Below are positions 17,073 to 26,700 of a stretch of 64,000 nucleotides of DNA, in pieces. The stretch's first letter is position 1; every line of letters begins with the position of its first letter. The translations under genes and the position numbers were made by a program. Source of the DNA: Ramlibacter pallidus. GTDB lineage: Bacteria > Pseudomonadota > Gammaproteobacteria > Burkholderiales > Burkholderiaceae_C. Location of the stretch: assembly GCF_015070875.1 (NCBI RefSeq), contig NZ_JADDIV010000002.1:496001-560000 (forward strand), given 5' to 3'. The notes below the pieces were generated by a model. It was not told the DNA's origin. It was given only the letters and a program-made list of their open reading frames with translations, and searched no databases.

Positions 17073-18935
17073 ATGTCCCACTTGACCGACAAGTACCGCG
17101 CCGCCTCGCGCGCCAGGAACCAGTTGCCGGACGTGCCCGGCCAGATGATGGAAGACGTCCTGGGCCAGGCGCAGCTGCAGCGCCGGACGCTGCTGCGCGG
17201 CAGCTTCGGTGCCACCTTCGCCGCCGCCTTCGGTGGCAGCGCCCTCCTGAGCGCCTGCGGCGGCGGCAGCGACGACGTCGCGGCAGCGCCCGCGCCCGCG
17301 CCGGGCCCGGCCCCCGCTCCCGCGGTCAGCTACGACGTGACCTTCAAGGGCATCCCCGCCATGGTCGGCGACCAGGTGTTCATCCCCGAGGGCTACACGA
17401 TGGACGTGCTGTTCGCCGCCGGCGATCCGGTCGTCGCCGGTGCGGCGGCCTACACCGGCACGCTGCTGGATTCCGCGGGCTACGAGAAGGTCTCGGGCGG
17501 CAACCACGACGGCATGCACTTCTATCCGCTGGCCGGCGTGGACCCGAACAAGGGCGGCCTGCTGGCGATCAACCACGAAGCCCCGGACGTCCAGATCCTC
17601 TTCCCGGCCGGCTTCACCTACAACGCCGGGACGGCGACCGCGGAGCAGAAGAAGATCGCCCTGTCCGCCGTGGGCGTCTCGGTGATCGAGGTCGAGCTCG
17701 CCAGCGGCAAGTGGGCCGTGAAGGCGAATTCCCCGTACAACAAGCGCTACAGCGGCAACACCGTCTACAACGTGGGCGGGCCCGCCGCAGGCGTCGTCGG
17801 CCCCACCGTGGTCGGCACGCTGAACAACTGCGCCAGCGGCCGCACGCCCTGGGGCACCTACCTCACCTGCGAGGAAACCACCGACAACTACCTCGACCCG
17901 ACGCAGCCCGCCAACGGCTACGGCTGGGTGGTTGAGATCGATCCCCAGGGCAGCTTCGCGGCGACCAAGCGCACCGCCCTCGGCCGCTTCGACCACGAGA
18001 ACACCGACTACATGGTCGACGCCGACAACAGCCTGGCGATCTACATGGGCGACGACAGCACGCCGGGCTGCGTCTACAAGTTCGTTCCCTCGGGCAAGTA
18101 CAACCCGGCCGACCGTGCCGCCAACCAGAACCTGCTGGACGCGGGCACGCTGTACGCCGCCAAGTTCAACGCCGACGGCACCGGCCAGTGGATCGAGCTC
18201 ACGCAAGGCAAGAACGGCCTCGTGGTGGGCGCGCAGGATCCCGGCAACTTCACCCAGAGCGCCGTGCCGCCCGCGCCCGTGACGGTCGACTTCGCGACGC
18301 AGGCGGACGTGCTGCTGAACACCAAGTCGGCCGCCCGCGTGGCCGGCGCGACGCTGATGGACCGTCCCGAGTGGGTGTCGGTCGGCCCCGACCGCAAGAT
18401 CTACTTCACGTTCACCAACAACGGCGGCCGCCAGGTCACCGACGCCGCCAACCCGCGCGTGACCAACTCGCACGGCCACATCATTCGCTGGACGGAAGAC
18501 GGCGACACCGCCAAGGCGACCAGCTTCAAGTGGGAGATGTTCCTGCTGGCCGGCGACCCGCGCCTGACCGCCGCCAACCTCAAGGGCAACATCAACGGTG
18601 ACACGTTCTCCAGCCCGGACGGCCTCGGCGTCGACCCGAAGGGCCGCCTCTGGGTGCAGACGGACGCCTCCACCAGCGCCACCACCACGAACACGTTCGG
18701 CAACAACGCCATGTACTACGTGGACCAGGCGACGAAGGAGTCCACCCGTTTCCTGGTGGGCCCGAACGGCTGCGAGATCACCGGCCTGACCTACACGCCG
18801 GACCTCACCACCTTCTTCATCAACATCCAGCACCCGACAGGCACCTGGCCCTCGAACGTGCAGGGCAACGCACTGCCCCCGCGGTCGGCGACGATCGTCG
18901 TCCGCCGCACCGACGGCAAGCCGGTCGGCGCCTGA
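17073..18935 (+). CDS. phoX: PhoX-type alkaline phosphatase, Tat-exported lipoprotein
   Basis: A 620-residue secreted phosphatase of the PhoX/DUF839 family, a calcium- and iron-dependent enzyme class that releases phosphate from organic esters. The N-terminus has a twin-arginine motif (QRRTLLRG, residues 36-43), a hydrophobic stretch, and a lipobox ending LSAC at Cys62, followed by a Pro/Ala-rich linker. This predicts Tat export followed by lipid anchoring. The body contains family segments such as NHDGMHFYPL, LLAINHEAPD, PWGTYLTCEE and GRFDHENTDYM, which hold candidate metal-binding acidic residues. A clear ribosome site (AAGGAA at 17063-17068) fixes the start. The PHO box upstream implies induction by phosphate starvation. 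Confidence 0.93.
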   Translation: MSHLTDKYRAASRARNQLPDVPGQMMEDVLGQAQLQRRTLLRGSFGATFAAAFGGSALLSACGGGSDDVAAAPAPAPGPAPAPAVSYDVTFKGIPAMVGDQVFIPEGYTMDVLFAAGDPVVAGAAAYTGTLLDSAGYEKVSGGNHDGMHFYPLAGVDPNKGGLLAINHEAPDVQILFPAGFTYNAGTATAEQKKIALSAVGVSVIEVELASGKWAVKANSPYNKRYSGNTVYNVGGPAAGVVGPTVVGTLNNCASGRTPWGTYLTCEETTDNYLDPTQPANGYGWVVEIDPQGSFAATKRTALGRFDHENTDYMVDADNSLAIYMGDDSTPGCVYKFVPSGKYNPADRAANQNLLDAGTLYAAKFNADGTGQWIELTQGKNGLVVGAQDPGNFTQSAVPPAPVTVDFATQADVLLNTKSAARVAGATLMDRPEWVSVGPDRKIYFTFTNNGGRQVTDAANPRVTNSHGHIIRWTEDGDTAKATSFKWEMFLLAGDPRLTAANLKGNINGDTFSSPDGLGVDPKGRLWVQTDASTSATTTNTFGNNAMYYVDQATKESTRFLVGPNGCEITGLTYTPDLTTFFINIQHPTGTWPSNVQGNALPPRSATIVVRRTDGKPVGA

Positions 18936-18957
18936 GCGTCCGCCCTCTCCAAGGGTG

Positions 18958-18992
18958 AAGGCCCGCGTCCCGCCAGGGGCATGGGCCTTTTT
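18958..18992 (+). terminator. Rho-independent terminator of phoX
   Basis: Stem AAGGCCC (18958-18964) pairs with GGGCCTT (18983-18989), with a GC-rich inner loop, and runs into TTTTT. It lies 23 bases after the phoX stop. The convergent mltA gene ends at 19002. Confidence 0.8.
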
Positions 18993-19001
18993 CCATGCGC
19001 G

Positions 19002-20147
19002 TCAGCGCGGCCAGAGCACCCAGAGCTGCAGCGGCTGCTTCAGGCGCCCGGCGACTTCCCCGGCTTCCGGCCCCCAGCCGACGAAGTAGTCGGCCCGCAC
19101 GGCGCCGACGATGGCGCTGCCGGTGTCCTGCGCGATCACCAGCCGCTGCAGGTTCAGCAGCGGCCCGGGCGAGGCCAGCCAGACCGGCGTGCCGTAGGGG
19201 ATGCTGTCCTTGTCCACCGCGATCGACCGTCCCGGCGTGAGCGGCACGCCCTGCGCGCCGCGCGGCCCGAAGGCGGCGTCGAGCGCCGAGAGTGGCTCCT
19301 CGCGGAAGAACACCACCCGCGGATTGCTCCAGAGCATCTCGTTCACGCGCTGCGGATTCGCGCGGGCCCAGGCCTTGATGCCCGGCCACGACGCATCGCG
19401 CAGCGCCCCCTGCTGCAGCAGCCAGCCGCCCACGCTGCGGTAGGGATGTTCGTTGGTGCCCGCATAGGCGACGCGCACGAGCGTGACGCGGCCGTCGGGT
19501 TCGGTCACGCGGATGCGGCCGGAGCCCTGGATCTGCAGCGCCAGCGCGTCCAGCGGGTCGGCGAGGTAGGCGATCTCGCGCCCGCGCAGCGCCGCGCGCG
19601 CCTGCGGCAACGTGTCGATCTCCTGCCGGCTGTACCAGGGACGGCGCGCGTTCAGGTCCGCCGGCGGGCGGTAGAGCGGCACCTGCTGGGTGGCCGTGGG
19701 AGCGCGGCTGCCATCGAGCAGCGGCTCGTAGTAGCCGGTCAGCAGCGATTCCGCCCCGGCCTGCAGCGGCTCCACGCGGTACGGCTGCAGCCGCTGCTGC
19801 ATCCAGGCCCGCTGCTCCCCGGGGCTGGCGATCGACAGGCGCCGGATCTCGGGACACAAGGCGGCGAGTGGGGGCGCAGGGCGTTCGCAGCTGCGCACCC
19901 ACGCGTTCCAGGCTTCGTGCAGCGCGTCGGCGTCGAAGCCGGGCAGGTCGCTCCAGCGCACGGGCTGCCAGCGGCTCTTGCCGGACTGGCGCGCGGGCGG
20001 CAGCGGCGCACCGTCGTCCGGCGGGGGGCGCGTGGCCAGGGGGGGCAGCGGCGCGGTGCCGGGAATGGAAGGCTCCGGCGGCAACGCCACCGAAGCGCAG
20101 GCCGCGAGCATTCCTACAATGGCGGATGAAGTCAGGACCCGGAACAT
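19002..20147 (-). CDS. mltA: Membrane-bound lytic murein transglycosylase A
   Basis: Outer-membrane lipoprotein that cleaves the glycan strand of peptidoglycan to form 1,6-anhydromuramic products. With the start at 20147 it has 381 residues, a lipoprotein signal ending LAAC (Cys16), and a Pro-rich linker. The MltA domain carries LLTGYYEPLLDGSR near 145, IQGSGRIR near 225, and a C-terminal 3D domain with AQDTGSAIVGAVRADYFVGWG near 345. The last contains the Asp-rich motif whose final aspartate is the family's proposed catalytic residue. A longer frame reaching 20258 is rejected because the lipobox would be buried. The ATG shares a CATG palindrome with the start of a small gene on the other strand. 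Confidence 0.94.
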   Translation of the reverse strand: MFRVLTSSAIVGMLAACASVALPPEPSIPGTAPLPPLATRPPPDDGAPLPPARQSGKSRWQPVRWSDLPGFDADALHEAWNAWVRSCERPAPPLAALCPEIRRLSIASPGEQRAWMQQRLQPYRVEPLQAGAESLLTGYYEPLLDGSRAPTATQQVPLYRPPADLNARRPWYSRQEIDTLPQARAALRGREIAYLADPLDALALQIQGSGRIRVTEPDGRVTLVRVAYAGTNEHPYRSVGGWLLQQGALRDASWPGIKAWARANPQRVNEMLWSNPRVVFFREEPLSALDAAFGPRGAQGVPLTPGRSIAVDKDSIPYGTPVWLASPGPLLNLQRLVIAQDTGSAIVGAVRADYFVGWGPEAGEVAGRLKQPLQLWVLWPR

Positions 20148-20280
20148 GCTGCTGATTCTGCTGGAAGCCCTGTTGGCGCTGGTGCTGCTCGTCGGCATCG
20201 TGTGGTGGACCATGTTCTCGGGACGCAAGGACGGCGAGCCGCCGCGGGATGCCGGCACGGACGGCCGGGACGACGACTAG
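20146..20280 (+). CDS. Small single-pass membrane protein, unknown function
   Basis: A 44-residue open frame: one strongly hydrophobic helix (residues 2-20), then WWTMFSGRKDGE and a charged, Asp-rich tail, predicted N-out/C-in. A weak ribosome site AGGA stands about nine bases upstream, and a TACAAT -10-like box lies at 20115-20120. Its start shares the CATG at 20145-20148 with mltA, and its stop shares the CTAG at 20277-20280 with the response regulator gene, so it fills the gap exactly. I recall similar short proteins in related bacteria but cannot confirm this. A longer frame beginning at 20119 is possible. Confidence 0.55.
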   Translation: MLLILLEALLALVLLVGIVWWTMFSGRKDGEPPRDAGTDGRDDD

Positions 20281-20903
20281 ACGTCGCGCAGCAGGTTGGC
20301 GAGCTCCACCGCCGACTTCACTTCCATCTTGTCGAAGACGCGGGCGCGGTGCACTTCCACCGTGCGCACGCTGATCGCCAGCTGGTCGGCGATCAGCTTG
20401 TTCGGCAGGCCTTTCGCCACGAGCCGCATGACGTCGCGTTCGCGTTCCGTCAGTTCGCCGAGCCGGTCGCGCAGCGCACCGATCTCCTTCTGCGAAGCGA
20501 TCACCTCGGCCGAGCGCCGCAGCGCCTCCTCGATGCGGTCGACCAGCGCGTTGTCCGAGAAGGGTTTCTCGCAGAAGTCGAAGGCGCCGCGCTTGACCAT
20601 GTCGACGGCGGTCGGCACGTCGGCGTGCCCGGTCAGGAAGATCACCGGCAGCACCTGCGCCAGGTCGCGTTCGACGATCCGCTCGAACAGCGCCAGGCCG
20701 CTCATGCCCGGCATCCGCACGTCCAGCAGCAGGCAGGCAGGCTGCTGCGGCCGGAAGCCCTGCTGCAGCAGCGCGTCGAACGCCTCGGCGCTGTCGAAGC
20801 TGGAGGACAGCAGGCGGCGCGAACGCAGCAGCCAGGCGAGCGCGTCGCGCACGCCCGCATCGTCGTCGACGATGAAGACGCTGGCGTCGGCGGGCGGCGG
20901 CAT
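20277..20903 (-). CDS. FixJ/NarL-type response regulator
   Basis: A 208-residue two-component regulator. The receiver domain (8-125) has acidic residues Asp13-Asp15, phospho-acceptor Asp61 in LLLDVRMPGMSG, Thr91 and Lys113 (CEKPFSDNAL). A short linker leads to a LuxR-type helix-turn-helix (about 140-205; LTERERDVMRLVAKGLPNKLIADQL). The QKEIGALRDRLGELTERE linker is typical of FixJ. The ATG overlaps the stop of the sensor kinase gene by one base (TGATG), so the two are co-translated partners. Targets are unknown. The stop overlaps that of the 44-residue gene on the other strand. Confidence 0.94.
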   Translation of the reverse strand: MPPPADASVFIVDDDAGVRDALAWLLRSRRLLSSSFDSAEAFDALLQQGFRPQQPACLLLDVRMPGMSGLALFERIVERDLAQVLPVIFLTGHADVPTAVDMVKRGAFDFCEKPFSDNALVDRIEEALRRSAEVIASQKEIGALRDRLGELTERERDVMRLVAKGLPNKLIADQLAISVRTVEVHRARVFDKMEVKSAVELANLLRDV

Positions 20904-22921
20904 CACGGTTTCTGGGCGGGCAGGGTGAAGCGGAAGATCGTACCCTGCGGCACGTTGTCCTCGTAAACGAGCTGGCCGCCGTGCTGTTCCACCACGGTGC
21001 GACAGAGGCTCAGGCCGAGGCCCATGCCCTCCTCCTTGGTGGTGAAGAAGGGCGTGAAGAGCCGGCTGCGCACCTCCGGCGCGATGCCGGGCCCGCAGTC
21101 GGCGACGGAGAACTCCAGCCAGCGCTTGCCGGCTTCCGTGAGCGGCGAGGCCTGCGCCTGGATCACCAGCCGGGGCGCGGGCACGTGCGCTTCGTCCATC
21201 GCCTGCATCGCGTTGCGCGCGAGGTTCAGGAGCACCTGTTCGACCATGGTGCGGTCGCACAGCACGCGCGGCAGGCCGCCGGCCACGCGCACGTCCACGC
21301 GCACGCCCAGCTTGCGCGCCTGCAGGTTCACCAGCGGCAGGATCGCGTCCACCAGCGCTTGCGGCGCGAGCGCCTCGCGCGCCTGGTCGCGGCGCCGCAC
21401 GAAGTCGTGCACGCTCTTGATGACGCGGCCGGCGCGGTCGGCCTGCTCGGCGATGCGGGCCATCGCCACCCGCAGGTCCGAGGCCGGCGCCGGGGCCTGC
21501 TGCAGCAGGTTCATGGAGCCGTTCGCATAGCTGGCGATCGCGGCCAGCGGCTGGTTCAGCTCGTGGCTCAGCAGCGAGGCCATCTCGCCCACGGTCGCCA
21601 GCCGGGCCGTCGCCTGCAGCCTTTCCTGGCTGGCACGCGACAGCTCCTCCACCCGCCGCTGTTCGCTGATGTCCAGCACCGCCGACATCCAGCCGGTCTG
21701 CAGGCCCTGCGCGTTGATCAGCGGCGCCTCGATGATCAGCACCGGGAAGCGCGTGCCGTCCTTGCGCATGAACACCGACTCGAAGCCGTCGCGCGGCGGC
21801 ACCGCGTGGCCGGCCAGCCGCACCTCCTGCCGCTTGCGGTAGTCCTCCGCCAGCTCCGGCGGCCAGTAGGGCGCGGGCGATCCCTGGCCCAGGAGCTCGT
21901 CGCTCGTGAAGCCGACCATCTGGCAGAACGCGGGGTTCACGTAGGTCGTGCGGCCCTGCAGGTCGCGCGCGCGCAGGCCGGTCACCAGCGAATCCTCCAT
22001 GGCCTTGCGGAAGGCCAGGGCGTCGGCCAGGTCCTCCTCCACGCGCAGGCGCCGGCGCGTGTCATGCCCCAGCAGGAACAGCACCGTGACCAGCGCGATC
22101 GACATCACGGTGACCAGCGCCGTCATCACGTTGGGAAACAGGTCGGGTTCGGCGTGCCGCCAGCTGTCCATGCGCAGCACCATGGTGCTGCCCGGCAGGT
22201 CCAGCAGCTGCTGCGCGGAGAACACGCGCTGGCCGCGGCGCGCCAGGCCGTGCATCGCCAGGCGCGTGCCGTCGGCCTCGGTGAAGGAGATCTCCTGGCT
22301 GCGTCCCATCTGCGGACCGATCTGCGTGGCCAGCAGGTCCGACAGCGAATACGTGGCGACGATGAAGCCCATGAGGCGGCCGACCTCCACCTGCGGCAGG
22401 CACAGCTCCATCAGCTCCAGCCCGAGGCCGTCCGCCTGCGGCACGAAATGGCTGCGCGCATAGGCATGGCTGCTGATGCGGCGGGCCGCGGTGCAGGCCT
22501 GCTGCACTTCGGGCAGCGAATTGGCGCGGCCGAAGCGCGCGAAGGCGGGGTTGCGGTAAGGACTGTCCGCCTCGGCGCGCAGCTCCAGGTCCGGGCCGCG
22601 CCATTCCAGGCGGACGAACTCGCGGTGCGCGCGCAGCAGTTGGTCCGCCGCGGCGAGCCAGCGCTCGCGGTCGCGCTGTCCCGCCTGCAGCGCCTGCAAT
22701 TCCTGCACGTTGCGCGTGAGCGCCGAGCGGATGTCGCTGAGCGCGTCGGCGGCGTCGCGCTCGACGTCGCCCTGGGCCACGCTCGCTTCATAGCGGGCCG
22801 CCAGGTAGACCACCGTGACCAGCAGCGCCAGCACCAGGGCGCCCAGCAGCCCCCAGAGTGACCAGCGGCGCCAGCTGGAGAGCCGCACGCCGGCCGGTGC
22901 GGGAATCGCCGCGGCGCTCAC
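20903..22921 (-). CDS. PAS-domain sensor histidine kinase with periplasmic sensing region
   Basis: A 672-residue inner-membrane kinase. One helix at 22-41 and another at about 266-285 flank a periplasmic domain of some 220 residues. A PAS domain follows (about 303-425), then the phospho-acceptor region with His453 in LLSHELNQPLAAIASY, and an ATPase domain with NLARNAMQAM (N box, near 566), VADCGPGI (G1, near 606) and GMGLGLSLC (G2). The DctB/FixL-like architecture suggests sensing of an extracytoplasmic small molecule. The GTG start at 22921 makes a four-base GTGA overlap with the CN-hydrolase stop, and the end overlaps the response regulator start. A paralogous signal or ligand cannot be named. 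Confidence 0.92.
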   Translation of the reverse strand: MSAAAIPAPAGVRLSSWRRWSLWGLLGALVLALLVTVVYLAARYEASVAQGDVERDAADALSDIRSALTRNVQELQALQAGQRDRERWLAAADQLLRAHREFVRLEWRGPDLELRAEADSPYRNPAFARFGRANSLPEVQQACTAARRISSHAYARSHFVPQADGLGLELMELCLPQVEVGRLMGFIVATYSLSDLLATQIGPQMGRSQEISFTEADGTRLAMHGLARRGQRVFSAQQLLDLPGSTMVLRMDSWRHAEPDLFPNVMTALVTVMSIALVTVLFLLGHDTRRRLRVEEDLADALAFRKAMEDSLVTGLRARDLQGRTTYVNPAFCQMVGFTSDELLGQGSPAPYWPPELAEDYRKRQEVRLAGHAVPPRDGFESVFMRKDGTRFPVLIIEAPLINAQGLQTGWMSAVLDISEQRRVEELSRASQERLQATARLATVGEMASLLSHELNQPLAAIASYANGSMNLLQQAPAPASDLRVAMARIAEQADRAGRVIKSVHDFVRRRDQAREALAPQALVDAILPLVNLQARKLGVRVDVRVAGGLPRVLCDRTMVEQVLLNLARNAMQAMDEAHVPAPRLVIQAQASPLTEAGKRWLEFSVADCGPGIAPEVRSRLFTPFFTTKEEGMGLGLSLCRTVVEQHGGQLVYEDNVPQGTIFRFTLPAQKP

Positions 22922-23727
22922 AGCACCCGGTGGTCCAGCGCCGGCAACTGGCCGCGGACTTCGGCGATGCGCGCAGCCTCCAGGTCCGCGAGGACCACGC
23001 CGGGGCCGTCGTCGCCGCGCTCGGCCAGCACCGCGCCCCAGGGATCGACCACCATCGAATGGCCCCAGGTGCGGCGGCCGGTCGGGTGCCGGCCGCCCTG
23101 CGCCGGGGCCACCACGTAGGCCAGGTTCTCGATCGCGCGGGCGCGCAGCAGCACCTCCCAGTGCGCCTGGCCGGTGGTGTGCGTGAAAGCGCTCGGCACC
23201 AGCAGCAGGTCGGCCTGCAGCGCGCGGTACAGCTCGGGGAAGCGCAGGTCGTAGCAGACGGTCAGGCCGACGCGCCAGGCATGGCCGTCGCGCGACGGCA
23301 GCGTGAAGGCCTGCGGCGTGCCGCCGGCCTCGATGACGCGCGACTCGTCGTACTGCTCCCGGCCGTTGTCGAAGCGGAACAGGTGGATCTTGTCGTATCG
23401 CGCCACGCACTCGCCCTGCGGCGAGAAGGCGAGGCTGGCGTTGCGCACGTGGCGGTCGTCGCCCGCGGCCAGCGGGAGCGTGCCGCCCACGATCCACAGG
23501 CCGCACTCGCGCGCCGCCTGCGCGAGGAAGGACTGCACGGCGCCTTCGCCGAACGGCTCGCGCACGGCGAGCTTGTCCGTGTCGCGCTGGCCCATGAGGC
23601 AGAAGTACTCGGGCAGCACCGCGAGCTCGGCGCCGGCCGCCGCCGCTTGGCGCAGCAGGTCGTGCGCGGCGGCCAGGTTGGCCGGGACGTCGGGGCCGGA
23701 GACGGTCTGCAGCGCGGCGATCTTCAT
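22918..23727 (-). CDS. Carbon-nitrogen hydrolase (Nit1/Nit2-like omega-amidase family)
   Basis: A 269-residue nitrilase-superfamily amidase with the full catalytic set: Glu40 (AVLPEYF), Lys113 (RYDKIHLF) and Cys158 (LTVCYDLRFPE). The RTWGHSMVVDPWG segment near residue 218 is typical of the Nit1/deaminated glutathione amidase group, which repairs a side product of transaminases; other small amides are possible. It is transcribed 13 bases after yhdP and overlaps the sensor kinase gene by four bases. Whether this four-gene arrangement has functional meaning is unclear. Confidence 0.9.
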   Translation of the reverse strand: MKIAALQTVSGPDVPANLAAAHDLLRQAAAAGAELAVLPEYFCLMGQRDTDKLAVREPFGEGAVQSFLAQAARECGLWIVGGTLPLAAGDDRHVRNASLAFSPQGECVARYDKIHLFRFDNGREQYDESRVIEAGGTPQAFTLPSRDGHAWRVGLTVCYDLRFPELYRALQADLLLVPSAFTHTTGQAHWEVLLRARAIENLAYVVAPAQGGRHPTGRRTWGHSMVVDPWGAVLAERGDDGPGVVLADLEAARIAEVRGQLPALDHRVL

Positions 23728-23740
23728 GGCGGGCCTTTCC

Positions 23741-26700
23741 TCAGCGCACGGTGCCCGCGTTGGCGGGCGGCTCGGTGGCGCCGGTCGTTTCCGTCACCGG
23801 CGTGCGCGCCACGCGCGTGACGCGCGGGTCGCTCCAGGTGCCGTCGATGTGGAACTCCTGGGTCGCTGCCCGCATCAGCGGCTGGCGCAGGAACAGCTGC
23901 GCGAGGAACGAGCCGAGGCCGATCGCGGGGTTGATGACGGTGGCGACCAGCGACACCGTGCCGGCGTTGATCTCGGGCACGACCACCACCTTCAGGTCCT
24001 GCGTCTCGCGGGCGATATCCGCCTTGCCCTCCATCAGCACCGCGGCGTTGACGCCCTTCATCTGCAGGTTGTTCGTGGACGCGATGCCCTGCTCGATCAC
24101 GATGTCGCCGCGCAGGAAGTCGAACGAGAAGCCCTCCGTGAACACGTCGCGGAAGTCCAGCACCAGCCGGCGCGGCAGCGACTGCAGGCTGACCACCCCG
24201 AGCAGCTTGGCGATGCCGGGATCGGCCTTGAGGAACTGGCCGCCGCCCACCTCGACGTGGAAGCCGCCGGTGAGGCTGGCATGGTTGAAGGCCAGCGGCG
24301 AACCGAGCCAGGAGACGTTGCCTTCCATGCTGCCGCGGCCGCGCCGGACCACGTCCTTCATGCCGAAGCGCGCGAGCAGCAGGCCGGCATCGCCGATGTC
24401 CAGGCGGAACTTCATCGACGTCCGGCGCCGCTCCCCCGGCCTGGGGTCCTGCCGCGGCGCACCGGCCGGCAGCGGCTGCGCGCCGATGGCGGCCCAGTTG
24501 CCCGACGCCGTGAACAGCGCCTCCGGCGTGCGCAGGCTCAGGTTGTTCAGGCGCCACTCGCGGATGCCGCCCTCGCGCACCACCGTCCCGGCCCCGCGGT
24601 TGACCGCGTCGATCTCCAGCCGACCGAGCTTGTGGCCCTTGAGCTCGAACTCGTCGACGACGACGTCCAGCGCCGGGATGTTGGCCGGTTGCTGTTCCAG
24701 CAGCGCCTCGACCTCGCTCGCCTCCGACGCGCCGATGCTCAGGCGCGCGAGCCGCGCGTGCACGCGGCCCGCACCGGTGTTCTGCGGCTGGCGGTATTCC
24801 ACGTAGCCGTTCAGTTCGTCGGCGTCGACGTTGACGCGCCAGGTGCGGTCCTCGCGGGAACCGCCGACGACCACGTTGCGCAGGGTGCGGCCTTCGACCT
24901 TCAGCTCCTTCGCGCGCACGGCCAGCACCGACGGCAGGTACGACAGCCCCGGCGCGTTCTCGCCGCGCAGCGCCACCGGACTGCCGCCCCCGGAAGCCCG
25001 CGCGATCGCGTCCTCCCAGGCATCGACGTCGAAGGTCGCCAGCTGCACGTTGGCCGTCACGCCCTGGTCCGGCATCGCCACGCTCTCGCCGGGCGCCAGG
25101 CCCACGGCCACGCTGCCGCGCAGCACGCGGGCATCCGCCGCCGCCAGGTCGCGCACGAACTGCACGGACGCGAGCCGCCCGAGGTCGAGCGACATCTGTT
25201 CCTGCAGGGGCGCGCCCGGCGCCAGGGCTTCGCGCGTGAGCGCCGTCTCGAAACGCAGCGGCATCGCCGCCTCCGCCGGCTTGTTCAGCGGGGCGGGCAG
25301 GTTCAGCGCCATGCCCTGCAGGTTGCTGGTGACCTGCACTTCCGGCGTGCCCCGGCGGAATGCGAGCGCCAGTGCATAGGCCGTGCTGCCCTGGAAGTCG
25401 CGCGCCAGCCGCGCGACGAAGCCGAGTTCCTGCGCCTGCCGCAGCCCCTCGGCCGTGGCCGTGCCTTGCGCCCGCAGCTGCACGATCGCCGGCTCGCCCG
25501 CCGCGCCCGGACGGGTGCCGCCTTCCAACCGCACGTCGCCGCCGAGCGCGCGCGCCTGCACGCCGGCCAGCTGGAAGCCCTTGTCGCCGAACTGCACGCT
25601 GCCGCGGGCCCGCGCCAGCAGCGGGCTGTCGGGCGTGACCTGGACGTCGTTGCCCGCGAGGACCACGCTGCCCTGCACCTGCGAACGTGCAAGGTCCGCC
25701 AGCGGCATCGCCAGCCGCAGGTCGACCTCCGCGTTGCCCGTGATGGTGGCGCGGGCGAGGGCCTGGTTCAACATCCCGCCCGCGGGCGAGCTGTTCACCA
25801 CCCACAGCGCTTCGCTGGCGACCCCCGCGATCTTGCCCTGCACGTTCACCTGGGGCACGTGGAAATCGGGGATCTGCGCCTGCGCGTTCACCTGCAGCCG
25901 CGGCGCACCCTGCACCCGGCCCTTCGCGTCGCGCACTTCCATGCCGTTGCCGCGGAACACGAGTTCGCCCGCCAGCTGCACCAGCGGCGGCCACGCGCCC
26001 GAACCCGCCGCGCCCGTCTTCGGGACGTAGGCGAAGGTGACGTCGCGCACGTCGGTGGTGATGAGGAACTCGCCGCCGCCGTCGGCCCAGGGGAAGCGCC
26101 GCAGGTCGCCGCGCACGCGCGCCTTCGTGTTGGCCGCCGTGCCGGCCTGGACCGACTGCCGCACATAGTCGCGCGCGTTCTTCCCCACGCCGTTGGGCAG
26201 GTAGCGCCAGACGCGCGTGCCGTCGGCGCGGCTCAGGCTGGCCTGCAGGTCCAGCACGCCCGGGAAGCGCGCGCCGCCCGGTTGCGACGCATCCCCCGTG
26301 CGCCAGGAGCCTTTGCCTTCGCCCTGCACGTCCTCGTTGGCGAACCGCAGGTTGCCGACGCTGACCGACCAGTCCTGGCCCTTCACCTGCCACTGCACGT
26401 CGGCCCCGAGCGCATCGAAGGGGAGGGAGGCTTCCTCGAACACGCCGGGGAACTCCAGCGCGCCCCGCTCGATGGCCAGGCGGGCCTTGCCGCCCCCTTC
26501 GGTGAAATCGAACTCCAGCGCTGCGCCACGGATGCCGGGCACCCCCGCCGCGCCGTCCGGGCCGGGCCGCGCCGCCACCTCCAGCCCCTTGGCGCGGCCG
26601 CGCGCCTGGTACTTGTGCAAGGCATCGAGCGGGCCCTGCCAGCGCGCGTGCACGGTTTCCACCAGCCCTTGCGGCGCGTAGGCCTGCAGGGCGGCGTGCG

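Noticed and set aside
20148-20258. N-terminal extension of MltA to 20258
   Set aside because: It would bury the LAAC lipobox 37 residues inside the protein; the ATG at 20147 gives a proper lipoprotein signal.
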